A model generated the notes under the pieces. It was not told the origin of the DNA. It saw only the letters and a list, made by a program, of their open reading frames with translations, and did no database searches. Shown one piece after another: positions 33,229-45,049 of a stretch of DNA of 64,000 nucleotides (the first letter of the stretch is position 1; the number at the start of each line of letters is the position of its first letter). The stretch spans positions 806,001 through 870,000 of the forward strand of contig NC_085850.1 of assembly GCF_020906515.1 (NCBI RefSeq), given 5' to 3'. Origin of the DNA: Vanrija pseudolonga (taxonomy: Eukaryota; Basidiomycota; Tremellomycetes; Trichosporonales; Trichosporonaceae). The position numbers were made by a program, and so were the translations under genes.

Positions 33229-34866
33229 GGCGCCTGGCGGGAAAAGGAGGCCAGTGCGGTGCGTGCGGCGGCGGCGGTGCGGCGTGGGCGGTGCGGTGCG
33301 GCAGTCGCCTGGCCGAGTCGGTGCGGTGCAGCGGCGGTGCTGCGTCGCGACGTCGCCGAGAGTTGAAGCCCCGCAGGCGGGCAGTGAGTGTGGTGCGTGA
33401 GCGAGTGGTGAGTGGCAAGCTCGAGATAAGGAGGGGGAGTGATGAGATCAAGGCGCTGTTATATGCTTCGTCAGACAGGCAGCCGGCGGAGATTGTAGCT
33501 TGGTCGACGACGCCCCAGCGGCCAGCGGCCAGGCGGCGGCGAGCGAGAGCGGGCAGCAGCAAGCCATCGCCGCCGCTGTGCCGCACCGCACCGTATCGCA
33601 GCGACCGTGTTCCTGCCGCCGTCCATTCCGCTGGGCAGCTGCTATCTTTGGCCTCTGTCTGCGGCGGCGCGGCGCGGCGGGGAGGATTACATGAGCCTTG
33701 TTTGCCGAGGTTGTGGGGGCGGACTGACATGTTGGTGGGTGGTGGACGCGGATTGTCAAGGCAGGGAGGGGAGAAGGCATGCGTGTGGGCGCTGCGCGGC
33801 GGCGTCTGCAGAGACGGCGAGCTGAAACGCGGCACAAACAATGCAGCCATGCTGTTGTTGCTGCGGCACGCGACACGACGTCGAGTGCATGTCGTGCGTG
33901 TACGTGCACGTTGACGCGTCCCGCCATCAGCTGGTAATCTTGGGGCTGAATAGCGCGGCGGCGAATGCAGCCAACGCCTCCTCCGCCCCGCGGGCCACTA
34001 TTCCGCCGGTATGGATCTGGCAGGCTTGTCGCGTCGCGGAGGGTACGACGCGTGAGATTCGCGACGAGGCGCCGTGGTGTGCGCGAGGAGGGAGGAGGGC
34101 TGCACTGGTGTACTTTGCGATTTGCATGCCTCGCTATGTGCGTGCAGCGGGATGCTGGTCCGCCGACTACTGAGACTAACTGGCCAGACCAGGCCATGTT
34201 GCACGGCCGCCAGTCTGTCTCGGCGCGCGCGCTTGGCGGCAGTACTAACTGATGTTGTTGTATGGTAGCGCACCACGCGTGCGATTAAGCTTAATCGCCG
34301 TCACCGTGGTTGGATTTCAGTGTGTCTCCGCGACAGTGGCACCCAGCACACACACACTGGCCTCCTTCCACTCACTCCTTGGCATCCAAGTGAATGCATA
34401 CCGAACGCAGCAGCGAGCCGTGAGACGCATGGGGCACCCTTCTGACTTCTGCGATTGGCACAACCGGGAACGTGGCGGCGCACACGCCGCGCTGCGTCGG
34501 GGTGGCAGCTGCAGCCGATTCAACCACCTCGTCGTCTCGTCATCGCGGCGCTTCCTTTCAGCTACTCCTCTCCCGCCACACTGTGTGGCCGCTTTACGTG
34601 TACATACACCACCTTGTGTACCGATAGCGGAACTCGGGACACCGCTCCGCCCCGCGGCGGTGGTATCCCGAATGAAGCACAGCACAGTGGCGCCGCGGAG
34701 GCGCCCCGGGCGTGTGTGTGTGTGGCACGGGCCATCGTCGCCAAGAGCACCGGCCTCGCGGGGGCGCGAATGTTTGCTTGCCTGCTTGCTTGATTGACGG
34801 TCTGCACAGTCATATCTTCTCGACTCACCTTGCCACTTGACGCTCCCACACCCACACTCGTTCAAC
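33229..34866. promoter_or_regulatory. Divergent promoter region protease A / protease B
   Basis: 1638 bases between two opposed protease starts. The 600 bases next to protease A are very GC-rich with CGGCGG words; the middle is mixed. Open frames here overlap in several frames and none is protein-like. A shared regulatory region for the two proteases is plausible. Confidence 0.45.
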
Positions 34867-36556
34867 ATGGTGGCCGTGTGGCCGCTCGCCCTGCTCGCCC
34901 TCGCGGCCGTCTCGCGTGCCGCCGACACTGGCCCGCAATCCTTTCCCCTCCGCCAGGTGTCGCAGCGAGAGAACCACCCCGACCCGGCCGTCCGCACCGC
35001 GTTCGCGCGCGACGAGACGCTGTACCGCCGTATCCGCTTCGCGTCGCGCCTCGGCCCGGACGAGCGCGCCGTGCTGGAGCGCGATGTCGCGCGCCTCGCC
35101 CGCCGCCGTCGGGATATGCAGACCACGCCGTATGTCCCGCTTTGCTAGCCAGCACCGATTTGCTAGCCAGCACCGCTGACTGACCCCAGGCTCCTCGACT
35201 ACAACTTTGACATGGGATACGCGGTTGCCATGTCCGTCGGCACGCCGGCGCAGACGTTCGACGTCGTCGCCGACACGGGCTCGCACGACCTCGTGCTCTA
35301 CGACGTCGTGTGTGCGGCGCAGTGCTCCGGCCGCCCAGTCTTCGACCACACCAAGTCGTCGACGTTTGTCAACCTCCAACAGGATGTCTACCAGGCGTAC
35401 GGTACCGGCGATGCAAAGGGCGTGTTCGTCACGGACAGGGTAGTTATAGGCGGGTACTATGTGCAGACGCAGCCCATCGGTGCGTTCGTCGGGTCCTTTG
35501 GCTACCGGCGTGCTGCTCACACCCACGCACAGCACTTATCACGTCGAGCACAATCGTCCAGTACATGGGCTCCGGCATATCCGGTATCATGGGCTTTGGG
35601 TGGCCGAGCGTCGACAGCACGCAGACGGGCGACACGTTCAAGTCGCCCACGCCGATGTGGCAGGCTCTCGCGGTGAGCTCGTGGACCGACAAGCAGTTTG
35701 GCATGTGGCTTGGACGCACCAACGTCGACTCTGCGCACATCAGCAACGACGCGTTGGTGGGCTCGGTGCCGGGGATGGGTGACCTGTCGCTTGGGTAGGT
35801 GCCACTGCCGCACACCCAATCACTCACACCCGCAGTGGGCTCAACACATCGCTGTACACTGGCCAGGTGTCATACTACGACGCCAACGTCCAGCAGTGGT
35901 GGCAGATCGCGCTGTACAGCTACACTCTGAACGGCAAGGAGGTGGTGCTCGGCGGCGGAGCGGGCGTGGCGGCCGTCATCGACTCGGGGTCGACGGGCAT
36001 CATGATGCCACAGCAGTGCGCGGCAGCGTTCTACGGCGCGATCCAGGGCTCCATCGCCGTCACGGATGCGAGTGGCAACCCGAACGGACAGTGGGCAGTG
36101 CCGTGCAACGCGAAGGCAAGCATCTCGTTCAAGTTTGGCGGCGCGAACCAGCCGTCGTGGAGCATGAGTGCGGCTGACGCGCTGCGGTCGTACGCCACGA
36201 GCCAGCCGACCATGTGCTTCGGCATTGTGCAGACGGGAGAGTAAGTGCCATTCGAGCAGACCTGACAACAGCCGCTCACACCCCGTCTCAGCTGGCTCCT
36301 CGGCGCGGCGTTCATGAAGAACGTGTACACTGCATTCCGGTACCAGCCGCCCCAGGTGGGCTTTGCGGCCCTGGCCCCAGCGTACAACTACCAGAGCACG
36401 AACGGCGGTGGCAAGGCAGGCGGGAGCGGAGGCGGAAGCGGCGGCGGCGGTGGAGGCAACGGGGCCAAGAGCCACGCCGTGCGCCGCGGCGCACTGCCGA
36501 CCTTCTCCGCCGTCGTCGCCATGGCGATGCTGCCGTGGTTCGGCGCGGCGGTGTGA
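34867..36556 (+). CDS. Secreted A1 aspartic protease B, probable GPI anchor
   Basis: Exons 34867-35129, 35190-35479, 35533-35794, 35836-36240 and 36292-36556 give 494 residues. A signal peptide (MVAVWPLALLALAAVSRA) and propeptide precede the mature enzyme. Catalytic motifs are VVADTGSHDLV (Asp116) and AVIDSGSTGIM (Asp321), so the second motif is D-S-G-S rather than the D-T-G-T of its neighbours, a change tolerated in the family. GISGIMGFGWP and WLLGAAFMKNVYTAFRYQPPQ are also diagnostic. A Gly/Ser-rich linker (~445-465) leads to a hydrophobic tail (FSAVVAMAMLPWFGAAV) typical of GPI signals. Relative to protease A the intron at SVG|TP is missing. A TAGCCAGCACCGATTTGC sequence is nearly duplicated within the first intron (35146-35178). 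Confidence 0.92.
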
Positions 36557-37715
36557 GACGGTCTCAGTCTGCCGCTTGCAGCATCTTTTGTAACTGTGCA
36601 CGATGGACATTTGCAGGGCACGCACACTGGGGAGGTGGGGAGAGGACGAGTGCCGCTGCTGTCGGTGCAGTGCCGACAGGCGAGAGCCACGTTGTGCCCA
36701 GGGTGAAGCAGGGTCACGAAGGCTGGATGGACAGGCAAAGGATGTGAGACACCGCAGAGTCAAAGAGAGGATGCATGCCAGTCGCTCCGCACTGTCGATC
36801 CCCCGGGCGGTGTGCGGTATCATGCCGTTCCCACCACTGCTATCGCTCTCCTTCCAGTTGTGCATCTTGCGTCGAGAATAGCCCACGCGCTGCGGATGGC
36901 AAAAGTAGTGCAGCTGCGGATGTGAAGAGGTTGCCGAGGGGGTGGCTTTCACTGCGCTGCGCCATCCATGCCATGCCCAGAGATGATCGGGTTATTTTTC
37001 GACGTGCAAGGGCAGCATAAAGCCAACTGCGTTCAATCTTCGGGTAGAGGAGACTTTGAGCGTGCGACGACGACGACGCGCGCCGTGCAGCTCCAGTGTC
37101 CACGCTGGCCAGGGACGGCCCAAGGCGGTGCGTAACGGCAGGGGGGGCCAAGTTGCCGGCCGTGTCTGTTCCTCGTCCTTGCTCGTCCGGCGCTGTCCTC
37201 CTCGGCTCCCCGCGTCGCGCGCGTGTCTTTTAGGATGCCCGCTGCGTCGCCCGAAACATTAACTACTACTGATGGTGTGGCCCTGTCCTGTCACCAGGCT
37301 GCCTGCCCGCCCTGATCAAAACTCTCCACTCTTGTGCGTCGCCCCGTCTCCAACTCAAAACAAAAGGATGTGTTACCCTGTTGCACGCTGCACGACTAGC
37401 ACGACTGTCGCCCCTCCGTCCCCCCCTCCCCCTCCGCCCCCTTGATCTTTCCCTTTCCCTGCCCATTAGCCTACTCCTCGACATGTCCGTCTCTGGTGCC
37501 TCTCCCGCCCAGCGTTGGTTGTACAGGAAAGGTGTGGTGGCATGCGGGCGGCTCTCTTTGCTGCTGCTGCTGCACTCGTAGACAACAGACACATCAAAGC
37601 GAAGAAACAAGAGGGATGCAAACCTGGTCGCTGTTGCACAACTACTCACCCCCATACACCCGTTTCATATCCTCGCAGCCTCTCGCTCGAGTCCCGTCTC
37701 GACGACGCCCGCACA
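36557..37715. promoter_or_regulatory. Intergenic: protease B 3' end and protease C promoter
   Basis: 1159 bases between tandem proteases. Pyrimidine-rich sequence with CCCCCTCCCCCTCCGCCCCC (37420-37440) precedes the protease C leader. No gene recognised; the frame from 37515 is the upstream extension of the protease C frame. Confidence 0.5.
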
Positions 37716-39226
37716 ATGCAGGCCGGCTTGCTCCTCGCCCTCGCTCTCGTCGGCAGCAGCGTGTTGGCCGCGCCAACGCCTTCTCCCCCCCGCCATGTCG
37801 AGGCAGTACGCTCTGTAACGCTAGAGCACGCCCCCGCCCCCCGCCACCTGCACGCCGACAGCGCCGTGCGCGCCGCCTTCCGCCGCGACGAGGCACTCCG
37901 CGCCCGCATAAAGTACGCCCCGCTGCTCGACGACGCCGAGCGCGACGTGCTCCGCCGCGACCTCGCCGCTGCACGCGTCGCCCGGAGGGATGGAACGGAA
38001 CGCGTGCCGTGAGTAGTGGAATACAGGACCAAGATGCCGTCAAGTGGCCGCTCCGTCCTCGTGGCGCCTTTGCCCGCTGCCACAACACGCACACATACTG
38101 ACCGAACCGCCCAGGCTCACCAGCTACATGTATGACACAGCATACCTGGTGACCATTTCAGTGGGGTAAGTTGCGGCTCGCCGGCACTCACGTGCATGCA
38201 TCTGACCCACCAGAACACCACCGCAGGAGATCCAGGTCATCCCCGACACGGGCTCGTCGGACCTCTGGGTCTTCTCCGACCTGTGTACCGACTGTGGCGA
38301 GCGCCCCGTCTTGTTCCACTCGAAGAACTCTTCCTCCTTTACCTTTTCCGGCAAGTGGCGTAACCAGTCTTACGGGTCAGGCGAGGCGTCTGAGCAGCTG
38401 GCCAAGGACACGGTCTCGCTCGGCGGATGGACGGTCGAGGACCAGGACCTCGCCTTGTTCGCGAGTGGCGACGTCGCTGCTGTGCTCCGCGCCCCGATCG
38501 GTGGTATCATGGGCCTGGCTTGGCGCTACCTCGCGGCGGAGCACACCGCGCCGTGGTGGCAGAATGCGGGGCCGAACTGGCCAGAGCCCGTCTTTGGCTT
38601 CCACTTTGGCGACCGTGGCGCGGCCGGCAACCTCTCGGCGCACGACACGACCGGCATCGTCCCGACCAAGACGAACGCCGGGTCGCTCACGTTCGGGGGC
38701 CTGGACAAGGCGCTGTACACCGGCGACGTGCACTACATTGAGAGCACGCGCGACTGGTGGCGCATCACGCTCGACGGCCTCGCCGTCAACGGTCACACGA
38801 TCAACGTCACCAACGTCTGGGGAGACCTTCCGTCCCTAGCTGTCGACACGGGCACGTCGGGCATCTTCCTGCCCCGCCAGTTCTGCGAGGAGATTCTGGA
38901 CCAGATCCCCGGGGCGTCGGCCAGCGGCGACGACTACTTCATGCCCTGCGACACCAAGGCCGAGTTCGAGTTGACGTTTGACGGCGTAAAGTACCCCTTC
39001 CCCGCCCAGAATCTTGTCGGTGGCAAGGTCACTGGCCAGAGCAACCTGTGTGACTCTCTCCTCAACCCCGCTGTCTCTCAGTAAGTCGCACGGACGAGGT
39101 CTCGTTGGCGATTACTAACGCTCCAGACCCATTCTTGGCCTCTCGTTCCTCAAGAGCGTCTACACCGCTTTCCGGGCCGACCCACCAGCGGTTGGCTTTG
39201 CAACCCTTGCCCAAGCTCACAACTAG
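37716..39226 (+). CDS. Secreted A1 aspartic protease C, no membrane anchor
   Basis: Exons 37716-38008, 38115-38165, 38214-39080 and 39127-39226 give 436 residues. A signal peptide (MQAGLLLALALVGSSVLAAP) and ~75-residue propeptide come first. Catalytic motifs are VIPDTGSSDLWVF (Asp126) and LAVDTGTSGIF (Asp326); the active-site region DTGSSDLWV is the most canonical of the three. GGIMGLAWRYL, SLTFGGLDKALYTGDVHY and PILGLSFLKSVYTAFRADPP are present. The protein ends at GFATLAQAHN, just after the fold, so it lacks the GPI tail of proteases A and B and should be released. It lacks two introns that A and B share, giving an 867-nt central exon. Confidence 0.93.
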
Positions 39227-39702
39227 GCCGAGCTGCTGCTGCTCCATACCCCTTAGACCAGGCCGTTATTGTGCGCCGCCACGCGTGCCTGCACCCGCCA
39301 CCACCACCACTACCCAATACACCCCACGGACATACCTTGACAGCATACTGCAACTTTTGATTCTGGCACATATACAGTACCACAGACGGACAGTGACTAC
39401 ACCACGCATGCATTACAGACATTTTCATATGGGCCATTGGAGCTGTTCGCCAGCACGAACCGCGGAATACACCAGCACCTATAGGAGCTGGCCGAGGCTC
39501 ATTGGAATATTTGGTTCCGCATGGATTTCGGTGGTCGATGGCTACTTAGCAGCAAAGTCGCGCTCGACCACGACCACCCCACACACCCACACGCAGCCAT
39601 CACTCCACTTGGACTTGCCACAGGCGCGCATTGCACAACCGCGGACAAGCATCGCGCACTTCAACAGCGACTCGCTTACTCCGCTTGCTACCCTAGCCAG
39701 AG
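39227..39702. promoter_or_regulatory. Intergenic: protease C 3' end and UBE2O promoter
   Basis: 476 bases between tandem genes, CA/CACC-rich and AT-richer near 39340-39500. No coding signal seen. Confidence 0.45.
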
Positions 39703-42700
39703 ATGGCGCCTCCCCAATCGCTTCCCGGCCTCCCAGACGACTTTGTGTCCAAGGTGAGTCTGAGCCGCCGCAGCACTCGTCAGCTAGGTCGCCCGACATG
39801 TGCGGGTTGGCCAACGCCTCGCTGCCTGCTGCCTACCGCCCGTTGTTTACTTACTGACGCTCTCTCCCCACTCTCGCTCGCCCATCGACGCTCTTAGCTC
39901 TTCCACGGAGATGTCGTGACCAAGGTCGCCGACCCAAACTATCGCGGCAAGGTGGTGGTGAGTGCCCTACCTGCCGGCTCATTGATACGGACGCTGACAC
40001 ACAACAGCGCGGCTGGACAGACGAGGATGCCCCGCCAGAAGTCGAGCATCCCGCCGAGCAGCCGCTCGTCCGCGGCGAGGTCATGATCTGGTGCGTAGGC
40101 GCGCGTGGCAATGCACGGACTGTTGGGCCGCCGGCCGGCCGCCCGGTGTGCTGCTGCTGCTGCTGTGCCCCGAGCTAACTGTCCCAGCCACATGCAGACG
40201 GGCGTGTTTGAGGTCGTGCCCGAACTCAGTCTCCAGCTGTTTGAGCGCAGCTTCCTCAAAGGCGACCTGGTCAAGCATGCCCTCACCGACCTCGAGAGCG
40301 CTGTTGTGGTCGACGTCCAGACCGAGTGCGTCGTCGAGCATGTCATGTCCCGCGAGCGCATCGTGCGTCCGGTGCCCTGGACCAAGCTCAAGAACGCGGT
40401 CCGCATCGAGGCCAAGGACAAGGTCGTGTACGATGAGTGGATCGGCACGGTCGAGGAGGTGGGTTTGACGCGATGGGCCGCTGGTCGCTGACGTCAAGGT
40501 ATTCGAGGACGGCCTTATCGAGGCGGCCCGCGACGGTAGCTGCTACCGGATAGCGGAGATGGGCGGCTTGCTCGAGACTGGCCGTTTTGCTCATGTGTGT
40601 TGGCATGGTCTTGATCTTGGGCACGACTAACGCAATGCAGGAGGTTCTCCCAGACCACCCCGGGGTCATGGCCGAGTTCAACAACAGCTTCCCGCCATCT
40701 GCGAACGCCTCGACCGACCGCGTCATCAGCGTTCGCCCCCTCATCGTCTTTGTCATCTGGAACGCTATCAACCAGACAGTGAGTTTGTGGTTCACAGACA
40801 TGGCTAACTCCCCGCAGCTCCCGATCGCAGAGCACGAGAAGCACCCCGAGCCCCAGCGCTTCTGGTGCAACGGTGACATTGAAAAGCTCACACATTTCGA
40901 GGGCATGAAGCACCAGGCACCTCCGCTGGGAACGACTGTGGTGTTTAGGGATCGCATGGACGAAATTGGTGGGTTGCGGGATGCTGCCACTGCAGAAGCT
41001 CGGAGCTGACACTGATGTGCAGAGTACGGTGCAAAGGCGACGCACCACGTCAATGGCACATATCAGCTGCGCGTGTTCCGTGTCGTTGAGAACAGAACCA
41101 AGCTCAAGCTGCGTTGGCAGGACGGTACCGAGACTGAAGAGTTCTCCGTCGGATTTGTTCCTTACCGCAATGTTGATGAGTGAGTAATTTTGTTCCTGGA
41201 GCCCCATTCTAACGTTCCAAGCTATGAGTCCTGGCCTGGAGAGCACCTCGTCTGGCGAAGTGACACTGGCGAGCGCCGACCTGCTGTCGTACAGAGCTAC
41301 AACCCCCGCCAGCGTGTCGCCAACATCCTGCTCACGGACACAAAGGAGAAGGAGACCGTCTCCGTCTTGGAACTTGACACTGGAGGCTTTGGCAAGGCCA
41401 ACTATGGCGTCGGTTTGGGCCAGCACATTCTGTTCTGCGACGACAACGGTGCGCAGACCCCCGAGGTTCCCGCTCTTGGCCAGGTCGACCCCCCAGAGGA
41501 TGGCCGTGATGGCTTCCGCAACGAGCTCCACCGCCTAGGCTTAGACCAGGGCATGAACGCCGACGTCTTTGGCGGCTCCCTGCCAAAGGGTGACCAGTCG
41601 CTCGTCAAGTGGTGGGGCGAGGTCGTCGACTTGCATCTCGACGGCCAGGTCGAGGTTGAGCTCTACACTGGAGAGCGCCGCACTGTGAACATTAAGAATG
41701 TTATCATTCTTAACGAGCCCGAAGGCGCTTTCCCCGGCGAGTTTGAGGACGACGTCGAGAGCATTCACTCGGACCGCAGCTGGGAGACCATGTCTGGGGA
41801 CGAGGACATGGCGTCCAACTGGGACAACGATGGCGACGCCACCCAGGACCGCTTCGACGACCTGATGGATGTCGAAGATGATGGCGCTGACAGCGTCGAG
41901 GTCGCCGACGACGACGAGGAGGATGCGCGCGCGGGTGAGGCTGTGGAGGCGTTAGTGTCCGAGGAGGAGGAGTCGGTTTCACCGCCCGAGACCCGTGTTG
42001 CCGAACCAACAGCCGCGCCGAGTGGCATCCAGGACTCGTCGGATGAGGCTGGCCCGTCGACCTTGGCTACCCGTCCCACTCTTGCTGGCGACGACAAGTG
42101 GACACGCTTTGAGATTCTTGAGGGGGCACCTGCCGATCACCACTACTACTCGGAGCCCCGTTTACCTGCGTCAAGCAAGGCGTACCACTCGCGTATCATG
42201 AAGGAACATCGGGCTTTGGCGAGCTCACTTCCAGGTAGGTAGCCGCACCCGTGGATGAAAACCTACTGACACCCACAGACAACATCCTTGTTCGCACGTA
42301 CGAGGACCGCACCGATCTCATGCGCGTTCTCATCATCGGCCCCGAGGGAACACCATACACGGACGCGCCGTTTGTCTTTGACCTGTATCTCAATCCTACA
42401 AAGTTCCCCTTTGAGCCTCCACTCGTCTACTTCCACTCGCACACGAATGGCCTGGGACGGTGTAACCGTGGGTGTTGAGTCCCCGGATGTCTTGCTAACC
42501 CACCAGCCAACCTCTACGAAGAGGGCAAGGTCTGCCTGTCGATTCTCGGCACATGGGCTGGCGACAAGTCCGAGTCGTGGAAGTGAGTCAAGATGCAACG
42601 AGCACCACTAACGCCGAGCCCCACCAAGTCTTCGCTGCTGCAGGTCTTTGTGTCCATCTCTGGCCTCGTGCTGGTGCGATCACCGTACCACTGCGAGCCT

Positions 42701-43075
42701 GCGTTTGCCAAGCTCGAGGGCACACGTGAGGGACGGGTCAACTCTCGACTTTACTCTGAGAAGGCGTACGTCTTGTCGCGGTCGTTTGTGCGAACTGCGC
42801 TGGAACGGCCTCCGACTGGCCTCGCCGACGAGCTGCGGCATTTATATCTGGAGAAGGGACGACTGGCGTCCATCATCAACCATGCGCGCCTACTGATCGA
42901 CAAGGGCGAAGCTGAGGCCGCCAATGGCAACGTGGCCGAGGACGAGGAGAACGAGGAGATGTGGAACGCGGACGCGATGGGCAGCTTGACAATGGGTGCG
43001 ATTCTGACGCTCAAGCGGACCATTGCGGCGCTGCAGCGGATTGCGGAGCGGGAGGGTGTGGACGTGGGAGCGTAG
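39703..43075 (+). CDS. UBE2O: UBE2O-type E2/E3 hybrid ubiquitin-conjugating enzyme
   Basis: Twelve exons (39703-39753, 39898-39957, 40008-40090, 40188-40458, 40499-40594, 40641-40778, 40818-40968, 41023-41179, 41222-42234, 42279-42467, 42507-42582, 42619-43075) give 913 residues. The N-terminal ~480 residues form beta-rich conserved regions ([58 protein letters not shown]). A long acidic linker follows, then a UBC domain: [55 protein letters not shown] and the catalytic VCLSILGTW (Cys746). In animals UBE2O monoubiquitinates orphan ribosomal and other basic proteins without a separate E3. The exon junction N|PNLYEEG fixes the frame around the active site. The fungal substrates are unknown. Confidence 0.92.
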
Positions 43076-43193
43076 GGGGAGCGGCAGACACTGTCCTAGA
43101 TTCTTTGCATATGCATGGCACATCGCATGAGTGGGGGTCGCGGGTGATTGTGGTGCATGCTGGGAATACCGACTACTAGCCCATCGCCGCGCT

Positions 43194-44407
43194 CTAGGCC
43201 TCCTTGGGCGCGCTCAGTCCCCAGCGCCAGAACCACTGCGCGGTCCGGCCGAGCATCTCAGGCGAGCAGATGTGTCCGACGCCATCCTGGACCCAGATCT
43301 CGACGTCGCCAGGCGCGGCAGTGGCGAGGACGGCGCGGATGTCTTCCTGGCCATAGCGGTACGGCACGAGCTCGTCGCCGGCCCCGTGGAGGGTGAGGAT
43401 CTTCTTGCCGTCGTATGCGCCTGGCTTTGCCTTCTTCTCCATCCACGGCCGCAGACTGGCGGGGAAGGTGGGTGGGGCGAGGGCGAGGCCGGAGGACACG
43501 GCGCGTGCGGAGAGGTACTTGACGAACGAGTCGGGCGGGAGGCCGATGATGGGGACGCCGATGCGGATCCGGGGTTCTGGACAGGCGAGCGTCAGCGAGC
43601 CTGTCGGGGAGCGAGCGAGCTGAGCCTGAGACTGAGACGCAGCTTCGCGCTGGCCTGGCGAGAGCATTGTGTTACTCACCCTCCGCAAGCAGCCGCCACA
43701 CCGTGTTTCCTGCGCCCGTCAGCACGCCAGCCAGCCTGAGGCCGCGATGCAACCCACCACCCAGACTAATCCCCGTAGCCATCCACTGCGTCACGACGCG
43801 CTCGTCGCGCGGGAAGAGGTACACGGGGAGGAACTCGATGATGAACTGGTGGTCCTGGACTGCGCCGACTGGCGGGGGGAGGTTAGTGGGGACCAGGCCG
43901 GCGGAGGAGGTACGCACACACGGTCGCGGCCATGTCGGCGCTGTTGCATGGGTCAGCTTGCTCGCTCGCTACGCGCGCCTCGCTGCGCTCGGCGCTTGCT
44001 TGCTCACAGATGCGCGGGGTTCTGGTCAAACGCGAGGTTGGCCGTCCGGTGCTTGAGCCTCGTGCCGTGGTTACGATGGTCCTAGTCGTCGTCAGCTCGC
44101 CCCGAGCTGCCAAGCTCACCAGCGTGACCACCAACGCGTCGTGCGTCTTGACGCGGTCGCCTTTGCGCTCGAGCCGGCGCAGCTCGCCGAGCAGGCCAAC
44201 AGCAAAATAGTGCATGTTCTTGACGCTATTGCACCGGCCGTGGCTCGCGATGATCACGCTGATGGGCAGGGGAGAGTTGCGGATCTCGTCCAGGCCGTAC
44301 ACGTGTACTGTGAGGTCCACGAGGTCGAGGGTACGCTTCGACGGCTCGCGGTGGCCTAGCGCCAGGGCGGGATAGTCCATCGCGTGGAGGACGGTCGAGG
44401 GCGGCAT
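43194..44407 (-). CDS. Alpha/beta hydrolase family protein
   Basis: Exons on the minus strand are 44407-44120, 44081-44008, 43940-43918 (23 nt), 43868-43680 and 43576-43194, giving 318 residues. Alpha/beta-hydrolase features in order: PISVIIASHGR (strand plus oxyanion region), DALVVTLDHRNHGTRL, the nucleophile elbow TGISLGGGLH, an acid turn ILTLHGAGDELVPY and the catalytic histidine DGVGHICSPEM. This gives a plausible Ser-Asp-His triad. There is no signal peptide, so it is probably cytosolic. The substrate is unknown; many fungi have such uncharacterised serine hydrolases. The donor after the 23-nt exon is GTGCGT. Confidence 0.85.
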
Positions 44408-45049
44408 TGTGGTCGGTGGGTGAGTGAGGAGGAGATGGAAGAGCAAGCAACATGTTGAAGATATCAACCAACCGGACTTGGCCGAACGGTTATCGCGCGA
44501 TCCGGCCCATGGCGTGTCTCACCTCATCAGTGACACGCGACGGAGTCGACGCCGCGCGCCGCGTCCAAACGCCGACAAGCAACCACCGCGACCCAGCCCC
44601 GCCCCCACCACATAGCCCACGGCGCTGACGCGCCGAGGGCTACTCCATCCTACGGTACACTTTACATTCAGATATCCGATGCTATGAAAACGTTTGGATT
44701 GGTACTACGGCGCGGAAACAAAGGGGGGCAACGGCGCAACCGCCGCCACATCCGCGCGCCAGTGTATGCTTGATGTTGCGTCGAGCGATCGTGTGCTGCG
44801 TACAACTCCGGCCAGTGCAATGCTATTGTAGGTGGTGGAGTGGGTTGTTCTCTGGCTTGCGAATTAGGCGGAGGTCGGGGTGGTGGTGGTGTTGGCCAGG
44901 CGGTGGCAGGCAGGCTCTGTCTGTCTGCCTTGCCTCGCGGCCAGGATGCTTGATGTGTTGGGGGTGATCAGGTTGATTGTGGTAGGTAAGCCCACCTGCG
45001 TGGCTAGGCAGGCCCACTCGCGGGGCTATCGCCACGCTCGTGTCTTATC
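44408..45049. other. Intergenic: hydrolase promoter and CAF40 3' end
   Basis: 642 bases between two minus-strand genes. GC-rich near the hydrolase start and GT/GG-rich at 44,820-44,980. A TTGGCCGAACGGTTATCGCG word near 44,477 recalls a tRNA D-arm but no complete tRNA can be folded. Confidence 0.45.

Noticed and set aside
35430-35532. Continuous read-through of protease B exon 2 into the following segment
   Set aside because: Read-through gives a sequence that loses the pepsin fold; splicing GTGCGT(35480) to CACAG(35532) restores QPIALITSSTIVQYMGSGI and matches the intron position in protease A.
44470-44560. tRNA-like word TTGGCCGAACGGTTATCGCG
   Set aside because: Resembles a D-arm, but there is no matching acceptor stem, anticodon arm or GGTTCGA-type T-arm within range.
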